Positions 57,351-64,000 of a stretch of DNA of 64,000 bases are shown piece after piece. Every line of letters starts with the position of its first letter. Positions within the stretch are counted from its first letter, which is position 1. Location: positions 1,178,001-1,242,000 of the forward strand of contig NZ_AP022620.1 of NCBI RefSeq assembly GCF_010731855.1, given 5' to 3'. This DNA comes from Mycolicibacterium anyangense (GTDB taxonomy: Bacteria > Actinomycetota > Actinomycetes > Mycobacteriales > Mycobacteriaceae). The position numbers and the translations under genes were made by a program. The notes beneath the pieces are model-generated. The model did not search any database, had not been told where the DNA came from, and worked only from the letters and a program-made list of their open reading frames with translations.

Positions 57351-57928
57351 TCCGGATCGGGCAGCTGCTGTTGGTCATCTCGGCGATCGCGCTGTGGGTG
57401 GCTTCGCGACTGCCCTGGGCTGCGGTCACCTCGTTCGACGGGCTGGGCCAACCCAAGACGGCGACCCTGAACGGTGCGACGTGGTCCAACGCGCTGGTAC
57501 CGATGGCCGTGCTGCTGCTCGCGGCTGCGGTGGCGGGCCTGGCCGTCCACGGCTGGGGCCTACGGGCGGTCGCGGTCCTGGTGGCGGCGGCCAGCCTGGT
57601 GCTGGGCTATCTGGGCATCAGCCTGATCGTGATGCCCGACGTGGGGCCGCGTGCCGCTGAGCTGGCGCAGGTGCCGGTGGCGTCCCTGGTAGCCAGCCAG
57701 CGCCATTCGCTGGGCGCGGTGGTCACGTTGGCGGCTGCGGTGTGCGCGCTACTGGCCGCGGTACTGCTGATGCGTTCAGCGGGCGCCGCCCGGCAGGCCG
57801 CGGCCAAGTACGCCGCGCCCGGGGCCAGGCGGACCACCGCGCCGGTTGGGGAAGTCTCGGAACGAACCATGTGGGACGCCATCGACGAGGGCCACGATCC
57901 GACCGAGGCCAACACCGAGGGTCGGTGA
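57347..57928 (+). CDS. Trp-operon-associated membrane protein (TIGR02234 type)
   Basis: A 193-residue protein with about four hydrophobic segments: [59 protein letters not shown] and [20 protein letters not shown]. The short [17 protein letters not shown] loop after the first helix is characteristic of the family always found between trpE and trpC in actinobacteria. A cytoplasmic tail ends [23 protein letters not shown]. Function unknown; no enzymatic motif. The GTG overlaps the trpE stop (GTGA). Confidence 0.9.
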   Translation: MIRIGQLLLVISAIALWVASRLPWAAVTSFDGLGQPKTATLNGATWSNALVPMAVLLLAAAVAGLAVHGWGLRAVAVLVAAASLVLGYLGISLIVMPDVGPRAAELAQVPVASLVASQRHSLGAVVTLAAAVCALLAAVLLMRSAGAARQAAAKYAAPGARRTTAPVGEVSERTMWDAIDEGHDPTEANTEGR

Positions 57929-58008
57929 CGGGTGACACGTACCGAGCCGCTACCCTTTCACGGACATCAATGTCATGGTCAGAACCGGCAAGAAGGGACC
58001 AGACTCGC
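57929..58008. promoter_or_regulatory. Gap ahead of trpC with -10-like element and palindrome
   Basis: TACCCT at 57951-57956 fits TANNNT, and GACAT-CA-ATGTC at 57963-57974 is a perfect palindrome just downstream. GAAGGG at 57992-57997 serves as ribosome site for trpC. An internal trp promoter is plausible; no -35 match at the right distance was seen. Confidence 0.35.
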
Positions 58009-58827
58009 ATGAGTTCGGCAACCGTGCTCGACTCCATCATCGAGGGAGTCCGCGCTGACGTTGCCGCCCGCGAGGCGATTGTGAGCCTCGATGAGGTCAA
58101 GGCAGCCGCCGAGTCCGCCCCCGCCCCGCTCGACGTGCTTGCCGCGCTGCGTGCCCCCGGGATCGCGGTCATCGCGGAAGTCAAGCGCGCCAGCCCGTCA
58201 CGTGGCCAGCTGGCCAACATCGCAGACCCGGCCGAACTGGCCCGCGCCTACCAGAGCGGCGGTGCCCGGGTCATCAGCGTGCTCACCGAGGAGCGCCGCT
58301 TCCACGGGTCGCTCGGCGACCTCGACGCGGTGCGTGCCGCGGTGAGAATTCCGGTGCTGCGCAAGGACTTCATCGTGCGGCCCTACCAGATCCACGAAGC
58401 TCGCGCCCACGGCGCCGACATGCTTCTGCTGATCGTCGCCGCCCTGGAGCAGCCGGCGCTGGAGTCACTGCTCGAGCGCACCGAGTCGCTGGGCATGACC
58501 GCTCTGGTCGAGGTGCACACCGAGGAGGAGGCGGACCGGGCGCTGCAGGCCGGGGCCAAAGTCATCGGTGTCAACGCCCGCGATCTCAAGACGCTGGAGG
58601 TGGACCGGGATTGCTTTGCGCGCATCGCGCCGGGCCTTCCGTCCGACATCATCCGGGTCGCCGAGTCGGGGGTCCGCGGTACGGCCGACCTGCTTGCCTA
58701 CGCCGGCGCCGGCGCCGACGCGGTTCTGGTCGGTGAGGGTCTGGTCACCAGCGGGGATCCCCGCAGTGCGGTGGCCGACCTGGTGACCGCCGGAGCCCAT
58801 CCGTCCTGCCCCAAACCCGCCCGCTGA
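58009..58827 (+). CDS. trpC: Indole-3-glycerol-phosphate synthase TrpC
   Basis: A 272-residue TIM barrel closing the indole ring. It shows [17 protein letters not shown] with the catalytic Lys, [50 protein letters not shown] and VAESGVRG. It is monofunctional with no fused TrpF. The ATG at 58009-58011 is 80 bases after the membrane-protein gene, and trpB begins three bases after its stop. Confidence 0.97.
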   Translation: MSSATVLDSIIEGVRADVAAREAIVSLDEVKAAAESAPAPLDVLAALRAPGIAVIAEVKRASPSRGQLANIADPAELARAYQSGGARVISVLTEERRFHGSLGDLDAVRAAVRIPVLRKDFIVRPYQIHEARAHGADMLLLIVAALEQPALESLLERTESLGMTALVEVHTEEEADRALQAGAKVIGVNARDLKTLEVDRDCFARIAPGLPSDIIRVAESGVRGTADLLAYAGAGADAVLVGEGLVTSGDPRSAVADLVTAGAHPSCPKPAR

Positions 58828-58830
58828 GTC

Positions 58831-60102
58831 GTGGCTGACATCTCGACTCCGAACGTGCCGCGCACCAGCGCGGCCGTTGCCGAGCCCACCACCCACGATC
58901 CCGACGCCCGCGGTCACTTCGGGGTGTTCGGCGGCCGGTACGTACCCGAAGCGCTGATGGCTGTCATCGAAGAGGTGACCGCGGCGTACGAGAAGGCCCG
59001 CACCGATCAGGAGTTCCTGGATCGGCTCGACAATCTGCAGACCCACTACGCGGGCCGGCCCTCACCCCTCTACGAGGCGGTCCGGCTGTCCGAGCATGTT
59101 GGCGGCGCGCGCATCTTCCTCAAGCGCGAGGACCTCAACCACACCGGTTCGCACAAGATCAACAATGTGCTGGGGCAGGCCCTGCTGGCCAAGCAGATGG
59201 GCAAGACCCGGGTGATCGCCGAGACCGGTGCCGGCCAGCACGGCGTGGCCACCGCGACGGCCTGCGCGCTGCTGGGCCTGGAGTGCGTGATCTACATGGG
59301 TGCGGTGGATACCGCCCGTCAGGCGCTCAACGTGGCACGGATGCGGCTGCTGGGCGCCGAGGTGGTGTCGGTGGAGTCGGGGTCGAAGACCCTCAAGGAC
59401 GCCATCAACGACGCCTTCCGGGACTGGGTCACCAACGCCGATGCCACCTACTACTGCTTCGGGACCGCGGCCGGCCCGCATCCGTTCCCGTTGATGGTGC
59501 GTGATTTCCAGCGCGTCATCGGGTTGGAAGCGCGTACCCAGATGCTGGCCCAAGCCGGCCGGCTGCCGGATGCGGTGACCGCCTGCGTCGGTGGCGGCTC
59601 CAATGCCATCGGTATCTTCCACGCTTTCATCGACGATCCCGACGTCCGGCTCGTCGGTTATGAGGCGGCCGGTGATGGCGTCGAAACCGGAAGGCACGCA
59701 GCCACTTTCACAGGTGGCACCAAGGGCGCCTTCCAGGGCTCGTACTCGTATCTGCTGCAGAACGAGGACGGGCAGACCATCGAATCGCATTCGATCTCCG
59801 CCGGTTTGGACTATCCCGGTGTTGGCCCGGAGCATGCGTTCCTCAAGGACATCGGGCGTGCGGAGTACCAGCCGATCACCGATGTCGAGGCCATGGACGC
59901 CTTCGGGCTGCTGTGCCGGATGGAAGGGATCATCCCGGCCATCGAGTCGGCGCACGCGGTGGCCGGTGCGGTGAAGTTGGCGGCCGAGCTGGGCACCGGC
60001 TCGATCGTCTTGGTCAACCTGTCCGGACGCGGAGACAAGGACGTCGAGACGGCGGCCAAGTGGTTCGGGCTGATGGACAGCCCGGCCAAGGGGGACTCGT
60101 GA
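58831..60102 (+). CDS. trpB: Tryptophan synthase beta chain TrpB
   Basis: A 423-residue PLP enzyme joining indole and serine. The PLP lysine is in [13 protein letters not shown], with [53 protein letters not shown] and [16 protein letters not shown]. Length and the [11 protein letters not shown] start are those of TrpB1. The GTG at 58831 gives about 20 extra polar residues as in other mycobacteria. The stop overlaps trpA. Confidence 0.97.
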   Translation: MADISTPNVPRTSAAVAEPTTHDPDARGHFGVFGGRYVPEALMAVIEEVTAAYEKARTDQEFLDRLDNLQTHYAGRPSPLYEAVRLSEHVGGARIFLKREDLNHTGSHKINNVLGQALLAKQMGKTRVIAETGAGQHGVATATACALLGLECVIYMGAVDTARQALNVARMRLLGAEVVSVESGSKTLKDAINDAFRDWVTNADATYYCFGTAAGPHPFPLMVRDFQRVIGLEARTQMLAQAGRLPDAVTACVGGGSNAIGIFHAFIDDPDVRLVGYEAAGDGVETGRHAATFTGGTKGAFQGSYSYLLQNEDGQTIESHSISAGLDYPGVGPEHAFLKDIGRAEYQPITDVEAMDAFGLLCRMEGIIPAIESAHAVAGAVKLAAELGTGSIVLVNLSGRGDKDVETAAKWFGLMDSPAKGDS

Positions 60103-60911
60103 CCGTTGTGCACAGCCAGCCGGGGCGGCTCGGTTCGGTGTTCGACGCCTGCCGTGCCGAGGGTCGCGCGGCATTGATCGGCTACCTGCCGACCGGCTAC
60201 CCGGATGTCCCGACCTCAATCGAGGCGATGGTCGCGATGACCGAATCCGGTTGTGACATCATCGAAGTCGGCGTTCCCTACTCCGATCCCGGGATGGACG
60301 GACCGGTGATCGCCACGGCGACCGAGGTTGCGCTGCAGGGCGGGGTGCGCGTACGTGACTCGCTGCGTGCGGTCGAGGCGATCAGCGCCGCGGGCGGAAG
60401 CCCGGTCGTGATGACCTACTGGAACCTGATGTTGCACTACGGCATCGAGGCGTGGGCCCGTGACCTGGCAGCGGCCGGGGGACTGGGCATGATCACCCCC
60501 GACCTGATTCCCGACGAAGCCGACGAGTGGTTTGCCGCCTCCGAAGCCCACAATCTGGACCGGATCTTCCTGGTGGCTCCCTCGTCGACGCCGGAACGGC
60601 TGGCGCGCACGGTGCAGGCCTGCCGTGGGTTTGTCTACGCCGCATCGACGATGGGTGTCACCGGCGCTCGTGACGTGGTGTCCAATGCCGCGCCGCAACT
60701 CGTGCAGCGGGTCAAGGAGGTCTCCGACATCCCCGTTGGGGTCGGGCTGGGCGTGCGCTCTCGCGAGCAGGCCGCCGAGATTGCCTCGTTCGCCGACGGG
60801 GTGATCGTCGGATCCGCGTTGGTATCGGCATTGGCCGACGGGGTTCCGGCCGTGCGGGCGCTGACCGAAGAGTTGGCTGTTGGAGTGCGACAGAAGGTGC
60901 CCGCTTCGTGA
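60099..60911 (+). CDS. trpA: Tryptophan synthase alpha chain TrpA
   Basis: A 270-residue TIM barrel cleaving indole-3-glycerol phosphate. The catalytic Glu is in [19 protein letters not shown] and the Asp in the same stretch; [24 protein letters not shown] and [14 protein letters not shown] are typical. In most TrpA proteins the loop reads YSDPxADGP; here it is YSDPGMDGP, as in mycobacteria. The GTG overlaps the trpB stop and the stop overlaps lgt. Confidence 0.97.
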   Translation: MTVVHSQPGRLGSVFDACRAEGRAALIGYLPTGYPDVPTSIEAMVAMTESGCDIIEVGVPYSDPGMDGPVIATATEVALQGGVRVRDSLRAVEAISAAGGSPVVMTYWNLMLHYGIEAWARDLAAAGGLGMITPDLIPDEADEWFAASEAHNLDRIFLVAPSSTPERLARTVQACRGFVYAASTMGVTGARDVVSNAAPQLVQRVKEVSDIPVGVGLGVRSREQAAEIASFADGVIVGSALVSALADGVPAVRALTEELAVGVRQKVPAS

Positions 60912-62392
60912 CGACGACCGTGCTGGCCTATTTCCCGAGTCCGTCGCAGGGTGTCTGGCACCTGGGTCCGATTCCGATCCGCGCCTATGCGTTGTGCATC
61001 ATCGCCGGCATCATTGCGGCGCTGGTTCTCGGTGATCGTCGGTGGGAGGCCCGCGGCGGCGAGCGTGGCGTCATCTACGACATCGCCTTGTGGGCGGTGC
61101 CGTTCGGTCTGATCGGTGGCCGGCTGTATCACCTGATGACGGACTGGCGAACGTACTTCGCTGAGGGCGGTGCCGGCATCGGCGCGGCGCTGCGGATCTG
61201 GGACGGCGGTCTGGGCATCTGGGGCGCGGTCGCGCTCGGTGGCGTTGGCGCGTGGATTGCCTGCCGGCGCAGGGGGATTCCGTTGCCGGCGTTCGGCGAT
61301 GCGATCGCGCCGGGCATCATCCTGGCGCAGGCGATCGGCCGGCTCGGCAACTATTTCAATCAAGAGCTGTACGGGCGCGAGACGACGCTGCCGTGGGGGA
61401 TGGAGATTTTCTACCGGCGCGACTCGTCGGGCATGGTCGACGTGCATTCGCTCGACGGGGTGTCCACCGGCCAGGTGGCCGCGGTGGTGCAGCCGACGTT
61501 CCTCTACGAGCTGCTGTGGAACCTGCTGGTGTTCGCGTTCCTGTTGTGGGCCGACAAGCGGTTCAAGCTGGGCCACGGACGGCTGTTCGCGCTATACGTG
61601 GCCGGCTACTGCGTGGGCCGATTCTGGGTCGAGCTGATGCGCGACGACACCGCGACGCATATCGCCGGGATCCGGGTGAACTCGTTCACGTCGGTGTTCG
61701 TGTTCATCGGCGCGGTAGTGTACATCATGTTGGCGCCGAAGGGCCGTGAGGATCCGGCCACGCTCGGCGGTACCCATCCGGACCACGAGGAGAGTCCGGT
61801 CGAGGAGCTCGCCGAAGAGTTGGTGGCGGCTGCGAAGGGGAGTGGCATCGTCGCCGCCGCGACCGTTGCCGGTGAGCATGAGCAAGAGGACGCCAAAACC
61901 GCCGGCGACGTCGAGGAGCCTGAAGCGGCTGAGACTGAGCAAGAGCCTGAATCGGAGCCCGAGGCTGAGGCCGAACCAGAAGCCGAGCCCGAGGCCGAAC
62001 CCGAACCTGAGCCCGAAGCTGAAGCGGAGCCTGCGACAGAGTCAGAGCCCGAAGCTGAAGCGGAGCCCGAGGCTGAGGCCGAGCCCGAAGCGGAGCCTGC
62101 GACAGAGCCAGACCCCGAAGCTGAAGCGGAGCTTGAGCCCGCGGCCGAGCGCGAAGCGGAGCCCGAGGCTGAGGGCGAACCAGAAGCCGAGCCCGAGGCT
62201 GAACCCGAGCCTGAGCCTGAGCCCGCGGCCGAGCCCGAAGCGGAGCCCGCGGCCGAGCCCGAAGCGGAGCCCGCGGCCGAGCCCGAACCAGAACCCGAGC
62301 CAGCCCCGACAACCGAGCCCGCTGCGCAGCGTCGCGGCTTCGCAGGCACCGTGCGCCGGATCCTTTGGGGAGTTGAGACCCGGCGGGACTAA
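60908..62392 (+). CDS. lgt: Prolipoprotein diacylglyceryl transferase Lgt with Glu/Pro tail
   Basis: A 494-residue protein. Residues about 1-280 are the seven-helix membrane enzyme that adds diacylglycerol to the lipobox Cys of prolipoproteins. The signature is [25 protein letters not shown], with [16 protein letters not shown] upstream and [18 protein letters not shown] near the end. After helix seven comes a 200-residue cytoplasmic tail. From about residue 336 to 470 this is almost only Glu, Pro and Ala, and it ends in a basic cap ([20 protein letters not shown]). Extended C-termini are known in mycobacterial Lgt, but this is long. GTG start overlaps trpA. Confidence 0.95.
   Translation: MTTTVLAYFPSPSQGVWHLGPIPIRAYALCIIAGIIAALVLGDRRWEARGGERGVIYDIALWAVPFGLIGGRLYHLMTDWRTYFAEGGAGIGAALRIWDGGLGIWGAVALGGVGAWIACRRRGIPLPAFGDAIAPGIILAQAIGRLGNYFNQELYGRETTLPWGMEIFYRRDSSGMVDVHSLDGVSTGQVAAVVQPTFLYELLWNLLVFAFLLWADKRFKLGHGRLFALYVAGYCVGRFWVELMRDDTATHIAGIRVNSFTSVFVFIGAVVYIMLAPKGREDPATLGGTHPDHEESPVEELAEELVAAAKGSGIVAAATVAGEHEQEDAKTAGDVEEPEAAETEQEPESEPEAEAEPEAEPEAEPEPEPEAEAEPATESEPEAEAEPEAEAEPEAEPATEPDPEAEAELEPAAEREAEPEAEGEPEAEPEAEPEPEPEPAAEPEAEPAAEPEAEPAAEPEPEPEPAPTTEPAAQRRGFAGTVRRILWGVETRRD
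61914..62318 (+). repeat. Glu-Pro-Ala low-complexity repeat in the lgt tail
   Basis: About 400 bases of imperfect repeats of GAGCCCGAAGCTGAAGC-like units encode EPEAEPE-type peptide. Several longer sub-units recur (for example GAAGCGGAGCCTGCGACAGA, seen twice), which points to expansion by slippage or unequal exchange. The opposite strand gives a Ser/Gly/Ala frame that is not a gene. Confidence 0.88.
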
Positions 62393-62393
62393 C

Positions 62394-62411
62394 CCGTAGC
62401 CGTTCCTACGG
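62394..62411 (+). terminator. Hairpin after lgt, possible terminator
   Basis: CCGTAG (62394-62399) pairs with CTACGG (62406-62411) around a 6-base loop, two bases past the lgt stop. There is no U-run, so it would be a weak or I-shaped mycobacterial terminator. A second perfect dyad, ATGCC-CGT-GGCAT at 62423-62435, lies ahead of the next gene and overlaps a CATACT -10-like element. Confidence 0.4.
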
Positions 62412-62445
62412 AATCCTGTCACATGCCCGTGGCATACTCGAACAC

Positions 62446-63915
62446 ATGTTCGGAAGTGCCTATCACGAGTACTGGGAGCCGCCGGTCACCGCGGCTTCGC
62501 AGGAGGTGACGGCACGTCTCGTCAGCGCTACGCGGTCCGAGAATCGCGCGGCCGCGGCTCGATTGCGCGCGGTGTGTGAGCTCTTCGAGATGCGCCGGGA
62601 GCAGCGTGGCGAGCGCGCGGATTGGGCAGTTGACACCTGGGCGGCGGTCGGCGCAGAGATCGCTGCGGCATTGCGGGTCAGCTTGGCCAAGGCCGGCAGT
62701 GTGATGAACTACGCGACGGCGATGCTGCGGCTGCCTGCGGTGGCTGCGGTATTCGAGGCCGGGGATATCGACCTGGGAGTGTTCGCCGCGATCGTGTTTC
62801 GCACCGAGTGCATCTCCGATGAGGCGGTGATGGCCGCGGTAGATGCCGAGTTGGCGGCCCGGGTCAGTCGATGGCCGTCGATGTCGCGGGGCCGGTTGGA
62901 TCGTGAGATCGACCAAGTGGTGGCCCGCCATGACCGCGATGCGTTGCGCCGGTCCCGGGAGCATCTCGAGGAGCGGCATGTCTCGGTGTGGGATAACGGT
63001 GATGGCACGGCCAAACTCGACGGGCGGGTGGGTTCGGTGGACGCCGCGGCACTGGACCAGCGGTTGGATGCCGTGGCGGCCACGGTGTGCGGAGACGATC
63101 CGCGCACCAAGGAGCAGCGCCGCGCGGATGCGTTGGGGGCGTTGGCGGTGGGTATGGATCGGCTGGCCTGCCGCTGCGGGCTGGCCGACTGCGCCGCGGG
63201 GCTGCAGCCGTCAACCGGAGGTGTCGTCATCCACCTCGTTGCCGAGCAGGCCACGGTAGAGGGCCGCGCGGACACTCCGGGGTACTTGATGGGCAGCAAC
63301 GCGTTGATCTCTGCGGAACTGGTCGCTGAGCTGGCCCAGCAGGCGAAGCTGTGCCCGCTCTTTGACTTCACCTCCAGCCCCGCGGAGGCCGGATATCGAC
63401 CTTCGCAGGCGTTGGTCGACTTCGTACGAGCGCGAGACCTGACGTGCCGCGCACCGGGCTGTGATCGACCTGCGGCCGTCTGCGATGTGGACCATACGAT
63501 CCCATTCCCGCAAGGCCCAACCCACGCCGGCAACCTGAAATGTCTATGCCGCGTGCATCATTTGCTCAAAACGTTTTGGGGCTGGCGCGATGAACAGCTC
63601 CCCGACGGCACGGTGATCTGGCGTCTTCCGGGTGGGCGCACGTACATCACCACCCCGGGAAGCGCGCTGCTGTTCCCGACTCTGTGCGCCCCGACCCGGC
63701 CGCGGCATCTGCGAGGTCATCCCGATCCCAACCCGGCCGGGGCCGACCGCGGTGTCATGATGCCGCGGCGCAAGACAACGCGAGCGCAGAACCGTGCCCA
63801 CGCCATTACCAGCGAACGCAACCGCAACCGCAACGAGCGGCGCGACCGGCACAGCGTCATCTTCGGCCCAGCGCCGCCTGCTGCCGACGCCGAGGACGAC
63901 CCGCCGCCCTTCTAA
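62446..63915 (+). CDS. 13E12-type DUF222 protein with HNH endonuclease domain
   Basis: A 489-residue protein of the mycobacterial 13E12 repeat family. The N-terminal two thirds is a DUF222 region (RLRAVCELFEMRREQRGERADWAVDTWAAVGAEIAAALRVSLAKAGSVM, HVSVWDNGDGTAKLDGRVGSVDAAALDQRLDAV). The HNH domain is CRAPGCDRPAAVCDVDHTIPFPQGPTHAGNLKCLCRVHHLLKTF (residues about 340-385), with zinc cysteines and the catalytic His intact. The C-terminus is basic and unstructured. Family members are multicopy and serve as phage attachment sites in M. tuberculosis; their enzymatic role is unproven. A -10-like CATACT precedes the ATG by seven bases. Confidence 0.9.
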   Translation: MFGSAYHEYWEPPVTAASQEVTARLVSATRSENRAAAARLRAVCELFEMRREQRGERADWAVDTWAAVGAEIAAALRVSLAKAGSVMNYATAMLRLPAVAAVFEAGDIDLGVFAAIVFRTECISDEAVMAAVDAELAARVSRWPSMSRGRLDREIDQVVARHDRDALRRSREHLEERHVSVWDNGDGTAKLDGRVGSVDAAALDQRLDAVAATVCGDDPRTKEQRRADALGALAVGMDRLACRCGLADCAAGLQPSTGGVVIHLVAEQATVEGRADTPGYLMGSNALISAELVAELAQQAKLCPLFDFTSSPAEAGYRPSQALVDFVRARDLTCRAPGCDRPAAVCDVDHTIPFPQGPTHAGNLKCLCRVHHLLKTFWGWRDEQLPDGTVIWRLPGGRTYITTPGSALLFPTLCAPTRPRHLRGHPDPNPAGADRGVMMPRRKTTRAQNRAHAITSERNRNRNERRDRHSVIFGPAPPAADAEDDPPPF

Positions 63916-63916
63916 C

Positions 63917-64000
63917 TCAGGCGGGCTGCCACTTCACCCAGTCGACGAGCATGACCGCAGGCAACGGTGTCGAACGATCTGGCGGTCCGGCCCAGTCGCC
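63917..64000 (-). CDS. 3' end of an unidentified gene
   Basis: Reading from the right edge on the minus strand, 27 codons end at a TGA at 63917-63919, with C-terminal sequence LPAVMLVDWVKWQPA. It is convergent with the HNH gene, one base apart. The aliphatic/aromatic ending and lack of stops suggest a real coding end, but the fragment is too short to name. Confidence 0.45.
   Translation of the reverse strand, partial: GDWAGPPDRSTPLPAVMLVDWVKWQPA

Noticed and set aside
61606..62349. Minus-strand frame coding for Ser/Gly/Ala repeats opposite the lgt tail
   Set aside because: It mirrors the Glu/Pro repeat on the other strand and has no start signal or context of its own.
62446..63915. Remnant prophage around the 13E12 protein
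   Set aside because: No integrase, capsid or recombination gene and no attachment-site duplication is visible within the window.

Overview
The window looks like chromosome of a fast-growing, environmental mycobacterium (Mycolicibacterium type). The DNA is GC-rich and gene-dense, with many GTG starts and many 4-base ATGA or GTGA stop/start overlaps. The gene order from ilvA onward follows the order known from Mycobacterium tuberculosis: ilvA, VapBC, treZ-treY-glgX, acyltransferase, bioA-bioF-bioD, bioB-bsaP, lipase, nrtR, nadA-nadB-nadC, his operon, bcp, trp operon, lgt. Regulators and accessory proteins typical of the group are present: BioQ, BsaP, NrtR and NnaR. I see no rRNA or tRNA gene, CRISPR array or insertion sequence. 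No stretch over 300 bases lacks a gene.

Layout. Bases 1-2.5 kb: two transporter genes and a TetR regulator, with a striking pair of inverted operator-like repeats. Bases 2.6-12.7 kb: a nitrate-assimilation operon holding a one-polypeptide nitrate reductase fused to a CysJ-like flavoreductase, a NarK transporter, NirB, NirD, the HemD/winged-helix regulator NnaR and a CbiX-type chelatase. The chelatase frame runs 53 bases into ilvA, which may mark a rearrangement junction. Bases 12.7-15.1 kb: ilvA, then a VapBC toxin-antitoxin pair and a small unknown protein. Bases 15.1-23.5 kb: the TreXYZ pathway (glycogen to trehalose) plus a membrane acyltransferase. Bases 23.6-29.9 kb: biotin synthesis with BioQ and two matching operators. 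Bases 29.9-35.5 kb: a lipase, then NAD synthesis under NrtR, whose palindrome lies between divergent genes. Bases 35.5-38.2 kb: a deazaflavin-type oxidoreductase, a PrsW-like protease with an exported partner, and a LysE exporter.

Bases 38.3-44.7 kb: the his operon hisD-C-B-H-priA-impA-F-I, mostly with stop/start overlaps. PriA also supplies the TrpF step missing from the trp cluster. Bases 44.7-54.2 kb: an accessory block between hisI and bcp/trpE, holding an SDR, a PucR regulator, an acyl-CoA synthetase, a DUF3556 membrane protein overlapping a CrtI-like FAD oxidoreductase, an acyl-CoA dehydrogenase and a secreted lipase-like protein whose usual nucleophile serine is alanine. It is the best candidate for an undescribed system. 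Bases 54.2-55.3 kb: an odd divergent pair, DUF5997 and a LysR effector domain with no HTH. Bases 55.3-62.4 kb: bcp, trpE, a Trp-associated membrane protein, trpC, trpB, trpA and lgt, whose Lgt carries a long Glu/Pro repeat tail. The window ends with a 13E12-type HNH protein and the 3' end of a further gene.

Functional names rest on motifs and family knowledge. No database search was run. Promoter and operator calls were made by eye and need testing.
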